Source of the DNA: Nitrosovibrio sp. Nv4
Lineage (GTDB): Bacteria > Pseudomonadota > Gammaproteobacteria > Burkholderiales > SG8-39
Reading direction: 5' to 3'
Length of the DNA stretch: 35,605 bases
NCBI GenBank assembly: GCA_945906765.1
Contig: CAMDRF010000024.1
Coordinates: 1-35,605, forward strand
Shown: one piece after another, positions 25,458 to 32,547 of the stretch
Numbering within the stretch: the stretch's first letter is position 1
Layout of the letters: each line of letters opens with the position of its first letter
Notes under the pieces: generated by a model
What the model was told of the DNA's origin: nothing
The model's input: the letters and a program-made list of their open reading frames with translations, nothing else
The model's database searches: none
Program-made: the position numbers and the translations under genes

Positions 25458-25931
25458 ATGTCCGAGGACATCAACACGCTGCGCCGCATCCTGAAGGAGA
25501 ATCGCGTCCTCGCGATCGTCGGCTTGTCCGCAAACTGGCACCGGCCCAGCTACTTCGCCGCCAAGTACATGCTTGAGCACGGCTACCGGGTGATCCCGGT
25601 CAACCCGCAGTACCAGGAAGTCCTCGGCCAGAAGTGCTACGCCTCGCTGCGCGACATCCCTGAAAAAGTCGACCTGGTGAGCGTGTTCCGCAAGACCGCG
25701 GACGTGCTGCCGGTCGCCGAGGACGCCATCGCGATCGGCGCCAGGGTCCTGTGGCAACAACTGGGGGTCAGGAATGAGGCGGCCGCGGCCAAGGCCCGCG
25801 CCGCCGGGCTGGAAACCGTCATGGACCGCTGCGTCAAGATCGAGCACGGGCGGCTCTTTGGAGGACTGAACTGGGTAGGGGTCAATACGCGGGTGATTTC
25901 AGCCAAAAGGCCGCGCTGGCTGCCCTACTAG
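25458..25931 (+). CDS. CoA-binding domain protein (YccU-like)
   Basis: A 157-residue single-domain Rossmann protein of the CoA-binding group. The nucleotide-binding part reads VLAIVGLSANWHRPSYFAAKYM (about residues 16-37), followed by GYRVIPVNPQ and the conserved DLVSVFRKTADV (about 75-86) and LWQQLGVRNEAAAAKA. Function in the cell is not known for the family. ATG at 25458 is preferred; a TTG at 25440 would add six residues. The sequence TATAGT lies only 6 bp before the ATG, so the transcript could be leaderless. It is divergent from the NIPSNAP operon. Confidence 0.88.
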   Translation: MSEDINTLRRILKENRVLAIVGLSANWHRPSYFAAKYMLEHGYRVIPVNPQYQEVLGQKCYASLRDIPEKVDLVSVFRKTADVLPVAEDAIAIGARVLWQQLGVRNEAAAAKARAAGLETVMDRCVKIEHGRLFGGLNWVGVNTRVISAKRPRWLPY

Positions 25932-25954
25932 CTATATTCATTAAGCTTTCCTTC

Positions 25955-26817
25955 ATGGCGCGCTCCATCAGGATTTTCGACGGCAAGTTCGGGCGCCTGC
26001 AGTTGATCGAGACCGCGGCGGGCGAAACGCCCCAGACCACGACCGCGCCGCAGATCCTGATCATGCGGGAGGGCGCCGGCCTGGATGTCCTGGTGGACGG
26101 GGAAGCGCTGCGTCTGACGCGGGACAACCTGCTTTTCCTCAATCCGGGCGCCACCAGCCAGGCGCTTCTCGCGGCCGCGGGTCACGCCCAGTTGTTCGTC
26201 TTCCAGGCCTCCATCGACTGGCTGCGGGGCAGCTTTCCGGCGGTGTTCGACGCGGGCGGGCGGCCGTTCGCCTCGGGCAGCGAAGCCATCACGCAGCGCA
26301 TCCGGCAGCACGCCGACACGCTGGTGGTCGAAGTGATGAACGACCAGTTCCTGTCCCACGAACGCCTGGAATTCATGCTGCAGGAGCTGATGCTTTCGAT
26401 CGTCGAGACCTATCTTGCGCGGCGCGCCCCCGCGCGCCTGTGGCGCGGTTCGCCGTTCGCCGACAACCGGATTCGCAAGGCCCTGGCTCTGTTGCGCGCG
26501 CACCCGAACAAGGACGTCAACATGAATGCGCTCGCGAGCCAGGTCGGCCTTTCGCGCTCGCGCTTCTATGACCTGTTCCAGCTCTCCACCGGGCGCTCGC
26601 CACGTGCCTACCTGGACCTCCTGTGCATCGCCTCGGCCATCTCCAAGCTGTCCTCGGGCCGCGGCAGGATCGCCGACGTATCGGCGGAACTGGGTTTCTC
26701 CGCGCAGTCGAATTTCACCCGTTTTTCCAGCAGCAGGTAGGCATTCCTCCCTCGGCATACCGGCGCGCGGCGGTCACGCCGATCGCGGAACCGCAGGACG
26801 TACCCTGGGAAGATTGA
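25955..26817 (+). pseudogene. AraC-family transcriptional regulator, frameshifted near the 3' end
   Basis: An AraC-type regulator with an N-terminal sensing domain and a C-terminal double helix-turn-helix (ALALLRAHPNKDVNMNALAS and GLSRSRFYDLFQLSTGRSP, about 173-218, then IADVSAELGFSAQSNFTRF). The reading frame as given stops at 26740 after RFSSSR. In the +1 frame the expected family ending follows immediately: FFQQQVGIPPSAYRR and on to a stop at 26817. One extra T in the T5 run at 26722-26726 would restore the gene. The loss hits the end of the second helix-turn-helix, so the short form may bind poorly. It could be a sequencing error, a true mutation or phase variation. Confidence 0.8.
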
Positions 26818-26875
26818 CCGGAGTCGGACAGGCGCCCCTGGCATGTGTTTTGCTCGTTCCTGAGAGGAACCTCGC

Positions 26876-27590
26876 TTGGAACGCCTCCCCCAAAAATACG
26901 ATGAAATGCGCGCTGCCGACGGCAAGGTGCGGCCCCACTTCGGCCCGATCGCGGAGTGGCTGGCGCAAACGCCCGCCGCAAGGGTGGCCGAAAAGAGGCG
27001 CGAAGCCGACCTGCTGTTCCACCGTGTCGGCATCACCTTCGCCGTCTACGGAGAAGCGCTTGGCGCCGAACAGGGCGCCGAGCGGCTCATCCCGTTCGAC
27101 ACCATTCCGCGCATCATCCCGAAGGCGGAGTGGGACGAGCTTGAGAAGGGACTGAAGCAGCGCGTTGACGTCATCTCCCGCAGGCTGGACGACGCCTTCC
27201 TCGACCCGCTTGCGTTCAAGAAGGATTCAATGCTTGGCGTGCCCGGCCTGTTCGCCGCCTACCGGGCGGGCAATGTCGCCCTCGCCAACGCAGTCGGCGC
27301 CGGCGTCGCGGACGACAAATCCACCTATCCCTACGTGCCGACCTGGCTCTGCGGCCGGCCGAAGGATCTCGCCCACGTGATGGAGCATCTCGCGCAGCTG
27401 GTGGTGAAGGAAGTGCAGGGTTCGGGCGGCTACGGCATGCTGGTCGGACCCGCCGCCTCGAAGGCGGAACTGGGCGAATTCCGCAAGCGGCTCAAGGCGA
27501 ACCCGCGCAACTACATCGCGCAACCGACGCTGTCGCTCTCCACCTGCCCGACCTTCGTCAAGCGCGGCTTCGCGCCGCGCCACGTAAAGA
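26876..27590 (+). pseudogene. Remnant of circularly permuted ATP-grasp protein (DUF404/DUF407)
   Basis: The TTG at 26876 has a GAGAGGA site, and the first ~110 residues match the N-terminal part of circularly permuted ATP-grasp proteins ([15 protein letters not shown], then [20 protein letters not shown] and [15 protein letters not shown]). The sequence then jumps directly to [20 protein letters not shown] and [17 protein letters not shown], which in full-length relatives lie some 150-200 residues later. A further short loss separates [12 protein letters not shown] from WLCGRP. After ALSTCPTF-like [17 protein letters not shown] the homology ends. The open frame runs on to 27784 only by chance. 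Multiple clean in-frame deletions mark an inactive fossil. Confidence 0.75.
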
Positions 27591-28062
27591 AACGACTACT
27601 GCAACAACAGATCGTGCTCCTGGCCCCTTTGAATCCGCCGCGCGGATCAAGCGCACCGCGATCTGCGCCGAGCCGCGCGATGGCGTGCTCTACATCTTCA
27701 TGCCGCCCGCGGGCGCGCTGGAGGACTACCTCGCGCTGGTGGCCGCGGTCGAAGCCACCGCCGCCGAGCTTGGCATTCCCGTGATCCTCGCCACCGGCAT
27801 GACCGGCGAGCGCCACGTGCTCACCTGCAACGGCCGCGCCATCCCGCTGCAGCCCACCGGCAACGTCGGGGAGTATGTCGCCGGCGTGCGTTACCGCGCC
27901 TGGCAGCCACACTCGGCACTGCACCCCACCATCGGCGTACATGCGCCGTTGACCTTCGACCTTGTGGACACCTGGATGAACCAGTCCCTTGGCGGTTGCC
28001 AGTACCACGTCGTCCACCCCGGCGGCCGCGCGCCGAAGAACGCAATCCCAATTTCCCCTTAA
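27591..28062 (+). pseudogene. Remnant of transglutaminase-like/DUF2126 protein
   Basis: From about 27622 the frame reads [21 protein letters not shown], then [20 protein letters not shown] and [12 protein letters not shown], matching the middle of DUF2126-type transglutaminase-like proteins (usually about 1100 residues). It then jumps to [40 protein letters not shown] and [17 protein letters not shown], which belong near the C terminus. It ends in [13 protein letters not shown] instead of the normal tail. Only about 145 residues of the original survive. In many bacteria this gene sits beside the ATP-grasp gene, so both halves of one locus have been shortened together. Confidence 0.72.
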
Positions 28063-28092
28063 CGCTGGACTTACGGCGATAGCCACGGGTAG

Positions 28093-28116
28093 AATTGGTC
28101 TGAATTATGACCAATT
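28093..28116 (+). promoter_or_regulatory. Inverted repeat, likely operator of the toxin-antitoxin pair
   Basis: AATTGGTC (28093-28100) and GACCAATT (28109-28116) form a perfect 8-bp inverted repeat with an 8-bp spacer. It overlaps a possible -10 element (TAGAAT, 28090-28095) and ends 10 bp before the antitoxin ATG. Phd/YefM antitoxins repress their own promoter through such sites. Confidence 0.55.
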
Positions 28117-28126
28117 GGAACATGCC

Positions 28127-28387
28127 ATGAAAACACTGCCCCTGTCCGAAGCAAAGGCCAAGCTGAGCGGCCTGGTCGAGCGCGTCAGCGCGCATGACGA
28201 GGAAGTCACGATCACGAAAAACGGCCGCGCCGCGGCGATCCTGGTGAGCCCCGGCGAGTTCGAGAGCTGGAAGGAAACCGTCGCGATCCGCGGCGATGCC
28301 GCGCTCATGCGGGAAATCAGATCCGGCCTGAAAGCCCTGAAGGCGCGCAAGGCGAAGCTCTACACGCTCGACGAACTGTTTCGCTGA
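28127..28387 (+). CDS. Phd/YefM-family antitoxin
   Basis: The 86-residue protein matches type II antitoxins of the Phd/YefM group. It opens MKTLPLSEAKAKLSGLVERV, which is the DNA-binding beta-alpha start, followed by EEVTITKNGRAAAILVSPGEF (about 25-45). The C-terminal half (ALMREIRSGLKALKARKAKL, YTLDELF) is the helical toxin-binding tail. The ATG at 28127 was chosen over upstream codons because it fits the family start and follows an operator-like inverted repeat. The toxin gene starts 24 bp after its stop. The antitoxin would neutralise the RelE/ParE-like toxin and repress the shared promoter. Confidence 0.9.
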   Translation: MKTLPLSEAKAKLSGLVERVSAHDEEVTITKNGRAAAILVSPGEFESWKETVAIRGDAALMREIRSGLKALKARKAKLYTLDELFR

Positions 28388-28411
28388 GCAGTTCCGGTCC
28401 GTTCCTCGACC

Positions 28412-28717
28412 ATGAAGGCCGCATACCGATTCCGGATTCCGGACGATGTGACGCTGATGATCCGCGGCCTGCACCCCGATCTCAAGCGCAAAGTCCGGAC
28501 CGCGTTCGGCTTGCTGGCCCACGACGCGCACGCGGGCAAGGCGCTGCGGGCGGAACTCGAAGGGCTGTGCACTCTTCGCGCCGGCCGATTTCGAATCATC
28601 TACAGATTGCCCGCAAGCCGCGTCATTGACATCGTTGCGGTCGGTCCGCGCGAACGAATTTACGAGGAAACCTTGCGCTTGCTCAGGAAGCCGCCCGCAG
28701 GGGATAGCCGTGTTTGA
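28412..28717 (+). CDS. RelE/ParE-family toxin
   Basis: A 101-residue type II toxin. The core reads MIRGLHPDLKRKVRTAFGLL (about 16-35), then LRAELEGLCTLRAGRFRIIYRL (about 49-70) and IDIVAVGPRERIYEETLRLL (about 76-95), the usual RelE/ParE fold. RelE relatives cut ribosome-bound mRNA and ParE relatives poison gyrase; which applies is unclear. The stop overlaps the hsdM start by 8 bp, so the toxin-antitoxin unit feeds directly into the restriction-modification operon. Confidence 0.88.
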   Translation: MKAAYRFRIPDDVTLMIRGLHPDLKRKVRTAFGLLAHDAHAGKALRAELEGLCTLRAGRFRIIYRLPASRVIDIVAVGPRERIYEETLRLLRKPPAGDSRV

Positions 28718-30167
28718 GCAAGCCTTTAAAAACATCGACGACGTCCTCTGGAAAGACGCCGGCTGCACCAGCGAACTCGATTACACCGAGCAGACCTCCT
28801 GGCTGCTGTTCCTGAAATACCTCGACGCCCTCGAGCACGAGAAGGCCACCGAGGCCGCCTTGGACGGCAAGAAATACAGCCACATCCTCGACAAGCCTTA
28901 TCGCTGGGAAGCGTGGGCCGCGCCCAAAGGCAAGGATGGCAAGATCGACCACAACACGGCGCAGACCGGCGATGACCTCGTCGCCTTCGTCAACCAGAAG
29001 CTCTTCCCCTACCTGCACGGCTTCAAGGCCAAGGCCACCGGCCCGAACACCATCGAATACAAAATCGGCGAAATCTTCGGCGAGATCAAGAACCGCATCC
29101 AGAGCGGCTACAACCTGCGCGAAATCATCGACCACATCGATGAACTCCGCTTCCAGTCTCAGGCCGAGAAACACGAGCTCTCGCATCTCTACGAAGCCAA
29201 GATCAAGAACATGGGCAACGCCGGGCGCAACGGCGGCGAGTATTACACCCCGCGCCCGCTCATTCGCGCCATCGTCGCCGTCACCGCGCCCAAGCTCGGC
29301 GAGACCATCTGCGATCCCGCCGTCGGCTCGGCCGGCTTCCTCTGCGAATCATTCGAATACCTCAAAGCCACCAACCCCAAGCGCACCACCGCCCAGGACC
29401 GCACCCTGCAGGAGCGCAGCTTCTACGGCAAGGAGAAGAAGTCCCTCGCCTACGTCATCGCGATCATGAACATGATCCTGCACGGCATCGAAGCGCCCAA
29501 CATCATTCACACCAACACGCTCGCCGAGAATCTCGCCGACGTGCAGGAGAAGGACCGCTTCCACATCGTCGTCGCCAATCCGCCCTTCGGCGGCAAAGAG
29601 CGCAAGGAAGTGCAGCAAAACTTCCCCATCCGCACCGGCGAGACTGCCTTCCTCTTCCTCCAGCACTTCATCAAAATCCTCAAGGCCGGCGGACGCGGCG
29701 GCGTCGTCATCAAGAACACCTTCCTCTCCAATACCGACAACGCCTCAGTAAGCCTGCGCAAGCTCCTGCTGGAAACCTGCAACCTGCACACCGTCCTCGA
29801 CTGCCCCGGCGGCACGTTTATCGGCGCGGGCGTGAAGACCGTGGTGCTCTTCTTTGAGAAAGGCACGAAGACCCGCAAGGTCTGGTTCTACCAGCTCGAC
29901 CCCGGCCGCAACTTGGGCAAGACCAACCCACTCAACGACGCCGACCTCGCCGAGTTCATCGCCTTGCAAAAGACCAAGGCCGACTCGCCCAAGAGCTGGA
30001 GCGTGGACGTAGCGGCCATCGACGCGAAGACCTTCGATCTCTCCGTGAAAAACCCCAACGGCGGCGAGGAAATCGCGCACCGCAGCCCCGAGGTCATCAT
30101 GGAGGAAATTGCCGCGCTGGACGCCGAGAGCGCGGCAGTGCTGGGCAACATCAAGGCGCTGCTATGA
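28710..30167 (+). CDS. hsdM: Type I restriction-modification system, methyltransferase subunit
   Basis: HsdM transfers a methyl group to N6 of adenine as part of the M2S methylase and the R2M2S nuclease. The 485-residue protein has the HsdM N-terminal helical domain (LDYTEQTSWLLFLKYLDALE, about 19-38). The SAM motif is DPAVGSAGFL (about 202) after GEYYTPRPLIRAIV, and the catalytic motif NPPFGG starts near residue 290. Its size fits type IB-like systems. The start is GTG at 28710, with AGGGGA upstream, and overlaps the toxin stop by 8 bp. The stop forms an ATGA overlap with the DUF1016 gene. Its last 16 codons have a near-copy before hsdS. Confidence 0.95.
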   Translation: MFEQAFKNIDDVLWKDAGCTSELDYTEQTSWLLFLKYLDALEHEKATEAALDGKKYSHILDKPYRWEAWAAPKGKDGKIDHNTAQTGDDLVAFVNQKLFPYLHGFKAKATGPNTIEYKIGEIFGEIKNRIQSGYNLREIIDHIDELRFQSQAEKHELSHLYEAKIKNMGNAGRNGGEYYTPRPLIRAIVAVTAPKLGETICDPAVGSAGFLCESFEYLKATNPKRTTAQDRTLQERSFYGKEKKSLAYVIAIMNMILHGIEAPNIIHTNTLAENLADVQEKDRFHIVVANPPFGGKERKEVQQNFPIRTGETAFLFLQHFIKILKAGGRGGVVIKNTFLSNTDNASVSLRKLLLETCNLHTVLDCPGGTFIGAGVKTVVLFFEKGTKTRKVWFYQLDPGRNLGKTNPLNDADLAEFIALQKTKADSPKSWSVDVAAIDAKTFDLSVKNPNGGEEIAHRSPEVIMEEIAALDAESAAVLGNIKALL

Positions 30168-30168
30168 A
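30121..30168 (+). repeat. Direct repeat, copy 1 (hsdM 3' end)
   Basis: This 48-bp stretch, containing the hsdM end (ESAAVLGNIKALL, stop), matches 31296-31343 at about 42 of 48 positions, offset 1175 bp. The two copies bracket the DUF1016 nuclease gene exactly. Confidence 0.85.
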
Positions 30169-31276
30169 ATCCACCAAAGCCTTCTTCGAGGACATCCGCG
30201 CCCTCATCCACTCCGCCCGCGCCACCGTCGCCCGAGACGTGCACCTCGTGCAGGTCCATACGAACTTTGAAATCGAGCGGCGCATCGTCGAGCAGGAGCA
30301 GAAGGGCCAGAACCGGGCAGCTTATGGGCAGGAGGTCATGGTAGCGCTGGCAAATCGGCTCAAGAAAGAATTCGGTCGTGGCTATTCGGAGACGAACCTC
30401 AAGCTGATGAGGCTCTTCTATCTGCAAGACGAAACGCGAATTCGTCAGACAGCGTCTGGCCAATCTAAAAAATCGCAATTGCAGCCCCACCCAATTCGTC
30501 AGACACTGTCTGACGAATCCAAAATTACCCAGACAACGTCTGGGAAATCTGATCCCCGCCCCTTCACCCTGAGCTGGTCCCACTACGTCTTCCTCCTCGG
30601 CGTCAAAAACCCCGACGAGCGCAGCTTCTACGAGATCGAATCGACCAGCCAGGATTGGACGCTCAGAGAATTGAAGCGCCAGTTCGACAGCAGCCTCTAC
30701 GAGCGCCTCGCCCTCAGCCGCGACAAGAAAGGCATCCGCAGACTCGCCAGGAAAGGCCAGATCATCGCCAATCCGGCGGACATCCTCAAAGAGCCGCTCG
30801 TCCTCGAATTTCTCGGTCTGCACGAGAACCCTCGTTACAGCGAAAGCGACCTCGAAACCGCCCTCATCGACCACCTCGAGCACTTCCTGCTGGAGCTGGG
30901 CAAAGGCTTCCTCTTCGAGGCCCGGCAACGCCGCTTCACCTTCGATGGCGAACACTTCTTCGTCGATCTCGTCTTCTACAACCGCCTCCTGCGCTGCTAC
31001 GTCCTCATCGACCTCAAGCTCGGCCGCCTCACCCACCAAAACCTCGGCCAGATGCTCATGTATGTGAACACCTTCGACCGCGACATCAAACTACCGGAGG
31101 AAAACCCCACCGTCGGCATCGTCCTCTGCCGCCAGAAGAACAAAGCCATCGTCGAGATCACCCTGCCCAAAAACGCCAACATCCACGCCAGCGAATACCA
31201 GCTCTACCTGCCCAGCAAAGAGGAACTGCAGCGCAAGCTCCTCGAATGGGGCAAAGAAGCGGGACGCGGGAAATGA
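30164..31276 (+). CDS. DUF1016 (YhcG-type) PD-(D/E)XK nuclease domain protein
   Basis: The 370-residue protein has the DUF1016 N-terminal winged-helix region (EIERRIVEQEQKGQNRAAYG, about 37-56; FGRGYSETNLKLMRLFYL, about 70-87). A C-terminal nuclease follows with FDGEHFFVDLVFYNRLLRCY (about 259-278) and VLIDLKLGRLTHQNLGQM, where Asp and the DLK motif (about 283-285) are the probable catalytic residues. Residues about 92-129 are a linker with three QT-S-K repeats encoded by palindromic DNA. The gene lies between hsdM and hsdS, overlapping both neighbours by ATGA, and is bracketed by a duplicated hsdM end. The family is poorly characterised; a defence role is inferred from this setting. Confidence 0.9.
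   Translation: MKSTKAFFEDIRALIHSARATVARDVHLVQVHTNFEIERRIVEQEQKGQNRAAYGQEVMVALANRLKKEFGRGYSETNLKLMRLFYLQDETRIRQTASGQSKKSQLQPHPIRQTLSDESKITQTTSGKSDPRPFTLSWSHYVFLLGVKNPDERSFYEIESTSQDWTLRELKRQFDSSLYERLALSRDKKGIRRLARKGQIIANPADILKEPLVLEFLGLHENPRYSESDLETALIDHLEHFLLELGKGFLFEARQRRFTFDGEHFFVDLVFYNRLLRCYVLIDLKLGRLTHQNLGQMLMYVNTFDRDIKLPEENPTVGIVLCRQKNKAIVEITLPKNANIHASEYQLYLPSKEELQRKLLEWGKEAGRGK
30439..30552 (+). repeat. Three palindromic in-frame repeat units in the DUF1016 gene
   Basis: Units start at 30439, 30493 and 30523 (spacings of 54 and 30 bp, both multiples of three). Each carries AGACA-N-GTCTG-like hairpin cores. Unit 2 holds a perfect palindrome, arms 30494-30505 and 30507-30518 around one central C. 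Unit 3 has CCCAGAC-AAC-GTCTGGG (30528-30544). They encode IRQTASGQSK, IRQTLSDESK and ITQTTSGKS. Confidence 0.85.
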
Positions 31277-32541
31277 GTCAGACGAAATCCGAGTCACGCC
31301 GCGAGCACAGCAGCGCTGGACAACATCACGGCGCTGCTATGAAGAAGGGGTGGCACACAAAAACACTGGGCGAAGTTCTCGAAAAGACCGAGACGGTTAA
31401 CCCGATCCAATCTCCGAACGTCGAGTTCGACTACATCGACGTATCGAGCGTTTCCAACACGACCTTTGAGATTGAGGAAACGCAACGCCTCAAAGGAAAG
31501 GACGCGCCGAGCCGAGCGAGGAAGCTGGTCCGAACGAATGACATCATCTTCGCGACGATTCGCCCCACGCTGCAACGAATCGCCGTCGTGCCGGAGCATC
31601 TCGACCAGCAAATTTGCAGCACCGGCTACTTCGTTCTCCGACCCAAGCAGGGGATCGACCACCGCTTCGTCTTCTACTCGCTCTTCACCGAGGACTTCAT
31701 CGGGCAAATGGAGAGCCTCCAGAAAGGCGCAAGCTATCCGGCGGTCACGGATGGCGACGTGCGAGCGCAAGTGATTCCCGTCCCCCCGCTCCCCGAACAG
31801 CAGCGGATCGTCGGCCTGCTCGACGAAGCGTTTGAGGGCCTCGCCACCGCCAAAGCCAACGCCGAAAAGAACCTCCAAAACGCCCGCGCCCTCTTCGAAA
31901 GCCACCTCCAATCCGTCTTCACCCAGCGTGGCCCGGCATGGGTGGAGAAAGGCAAGCCGCTTTCGGAACTGTGCGATCTCATTGTGGATTGCGAACATAA
32001 GACGGCACCAATCCAAGAGGATGGTTTTCCCTCAATCCGCACGCCGAACGTTGGAAAAAGCAAACTACTGCTTGAAGGCGTAAACCGAGTTTCTGAGGAA
32101 ACCTACAAAGCTTGGACTCGGCGGGCGGAACCATTGGCAGGCGACTTGATCCTGGCTCGTGAAGCACCGGCGGGCAACGTAGCAGTGATTCCCGAAAACA
32201 CTCGTGTCTGCCTGGGGCAACGAACCGTCTTGATCCGGCCTAAGGCAGACGTCTTCGATCCTTCGTTCTTGGCATTCCGTCTTCTTGAACCTCAAATGCA
32301 GGAGAAGCTTCTTGCTCATTCAAGAGGCGCGACTGTCCAGCATGTGAATATGAAAGACATCCGAGCTTTGGATGTGGGGGCTATCCCACCGCTTCGAGTT
32401 CAGCAACAGATTGCCGCAAATGTGAACGCGGTTTCAGCCGAGGGAGAACGCCTCGCACGTCTCTACGAGCGAAAGCTCGCCGCGTTGGACGCGTTGAAGA
32501 AGTCGCTGTTGCAACAGGCGTTCACCGGTCAACTGCACTAA
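31273..32541 (+). CDS. hsdS: Type I restriction-modification system, specificity subunit
   Basis: HsdS recognises the bipartite DNA target for methylation and cleavage. Two target-recognition domains are visible. The first runs from GWHTKTLGEVLEKTETVNP to VIPVPPLPEQQRIVGLLDEA, and a coiled-coil spacer (ATAKANAEKNLQNARALFES) follows. The second runs from GKPLSELCDLIVDCEHKTAP to IPPLRVQQQIAANV, ending in LDALKKSLLQQAFTGQL. Homology starts at the ATG at 31339 (MKKGWHTK, 400 residues). The ATG at 31273, in ATGA overlap with the DUF1016 stop, would add 22 residues read out of frame through the relic of the hsdM end. The second recognition domain is less GC-rich, as often seen when specificity domains are exchanged. 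Confidence 0.93.
   Translation: MSQTKSESRREHSSAGQHHGAAMKKGWHTKTLGEVLEKTETVNPIQSPNVEFDYIDVSSVSNTTFEIEETQRLKGKDAPSRARKLVRTNDIIFATIRPTLQRIAVVPEHLDQQICSTGYFVLRPKQGIDHRFVFYSLFTEDFIGQMESLQKGASYPAVTDGDVRAQVIPVPPLPEQQRIVGLLDEAFEGLATAKANAEKNLQNARALFESHLQSVFTQRGPAWVEKGKPLSELCDLIVDCEHKTAPIQEDGFPSIRTPNVGKSKLLLEGVNRVSEETYKAWTRRAEPLAGDLILAREAPAGNVAVIPENTRVCLGQRTVLIRPKADVFDPSFLAFRLLEPQMQEKLLAHSRGATVQHVNMKDIRALDVGAIPPLRVQQQIAANVNAVSAEGERLARLYERKLAALDALKKSLLQQAFTGQLH
31296..31343 (+). repeat. Direct repeat, copy 2 (relic of an hsdM 3' end)
   Basis: In the hsdM frame this copy reads HAASTAALDNITALL and stop, against DAESAAVLGNIKALL and stop at the true hsdM end. It is not in the frame of hsdS. It ends with CTATGAA, so the hsdS ATG at 31339 overlaps the relic stop just as a native hsdM-hsdS junction would. 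Confidence 0.85.
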
Positions 32542-32547
32542 CCATCC

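Noticed and set aside
27600-27784. C-terminal end of the ATP-grasp remnant as an intact novel domain
   Set aside because: The other frame over the same bases encodes recognisable DUF2126 sequence, so the long tail is a frame artefact.
30439-30552. CRISPR-like array in the repeated region
   Set aside because: Only three degenerate units with unequal spacing, all inside a coding frame.
30655-31272. Upstream extension of the hsdS reading frame
   Set aside because: It overlaps the DUF1016 gene in another frame and gives an Arg/Pro/His-rich protein without homology to HsdS.
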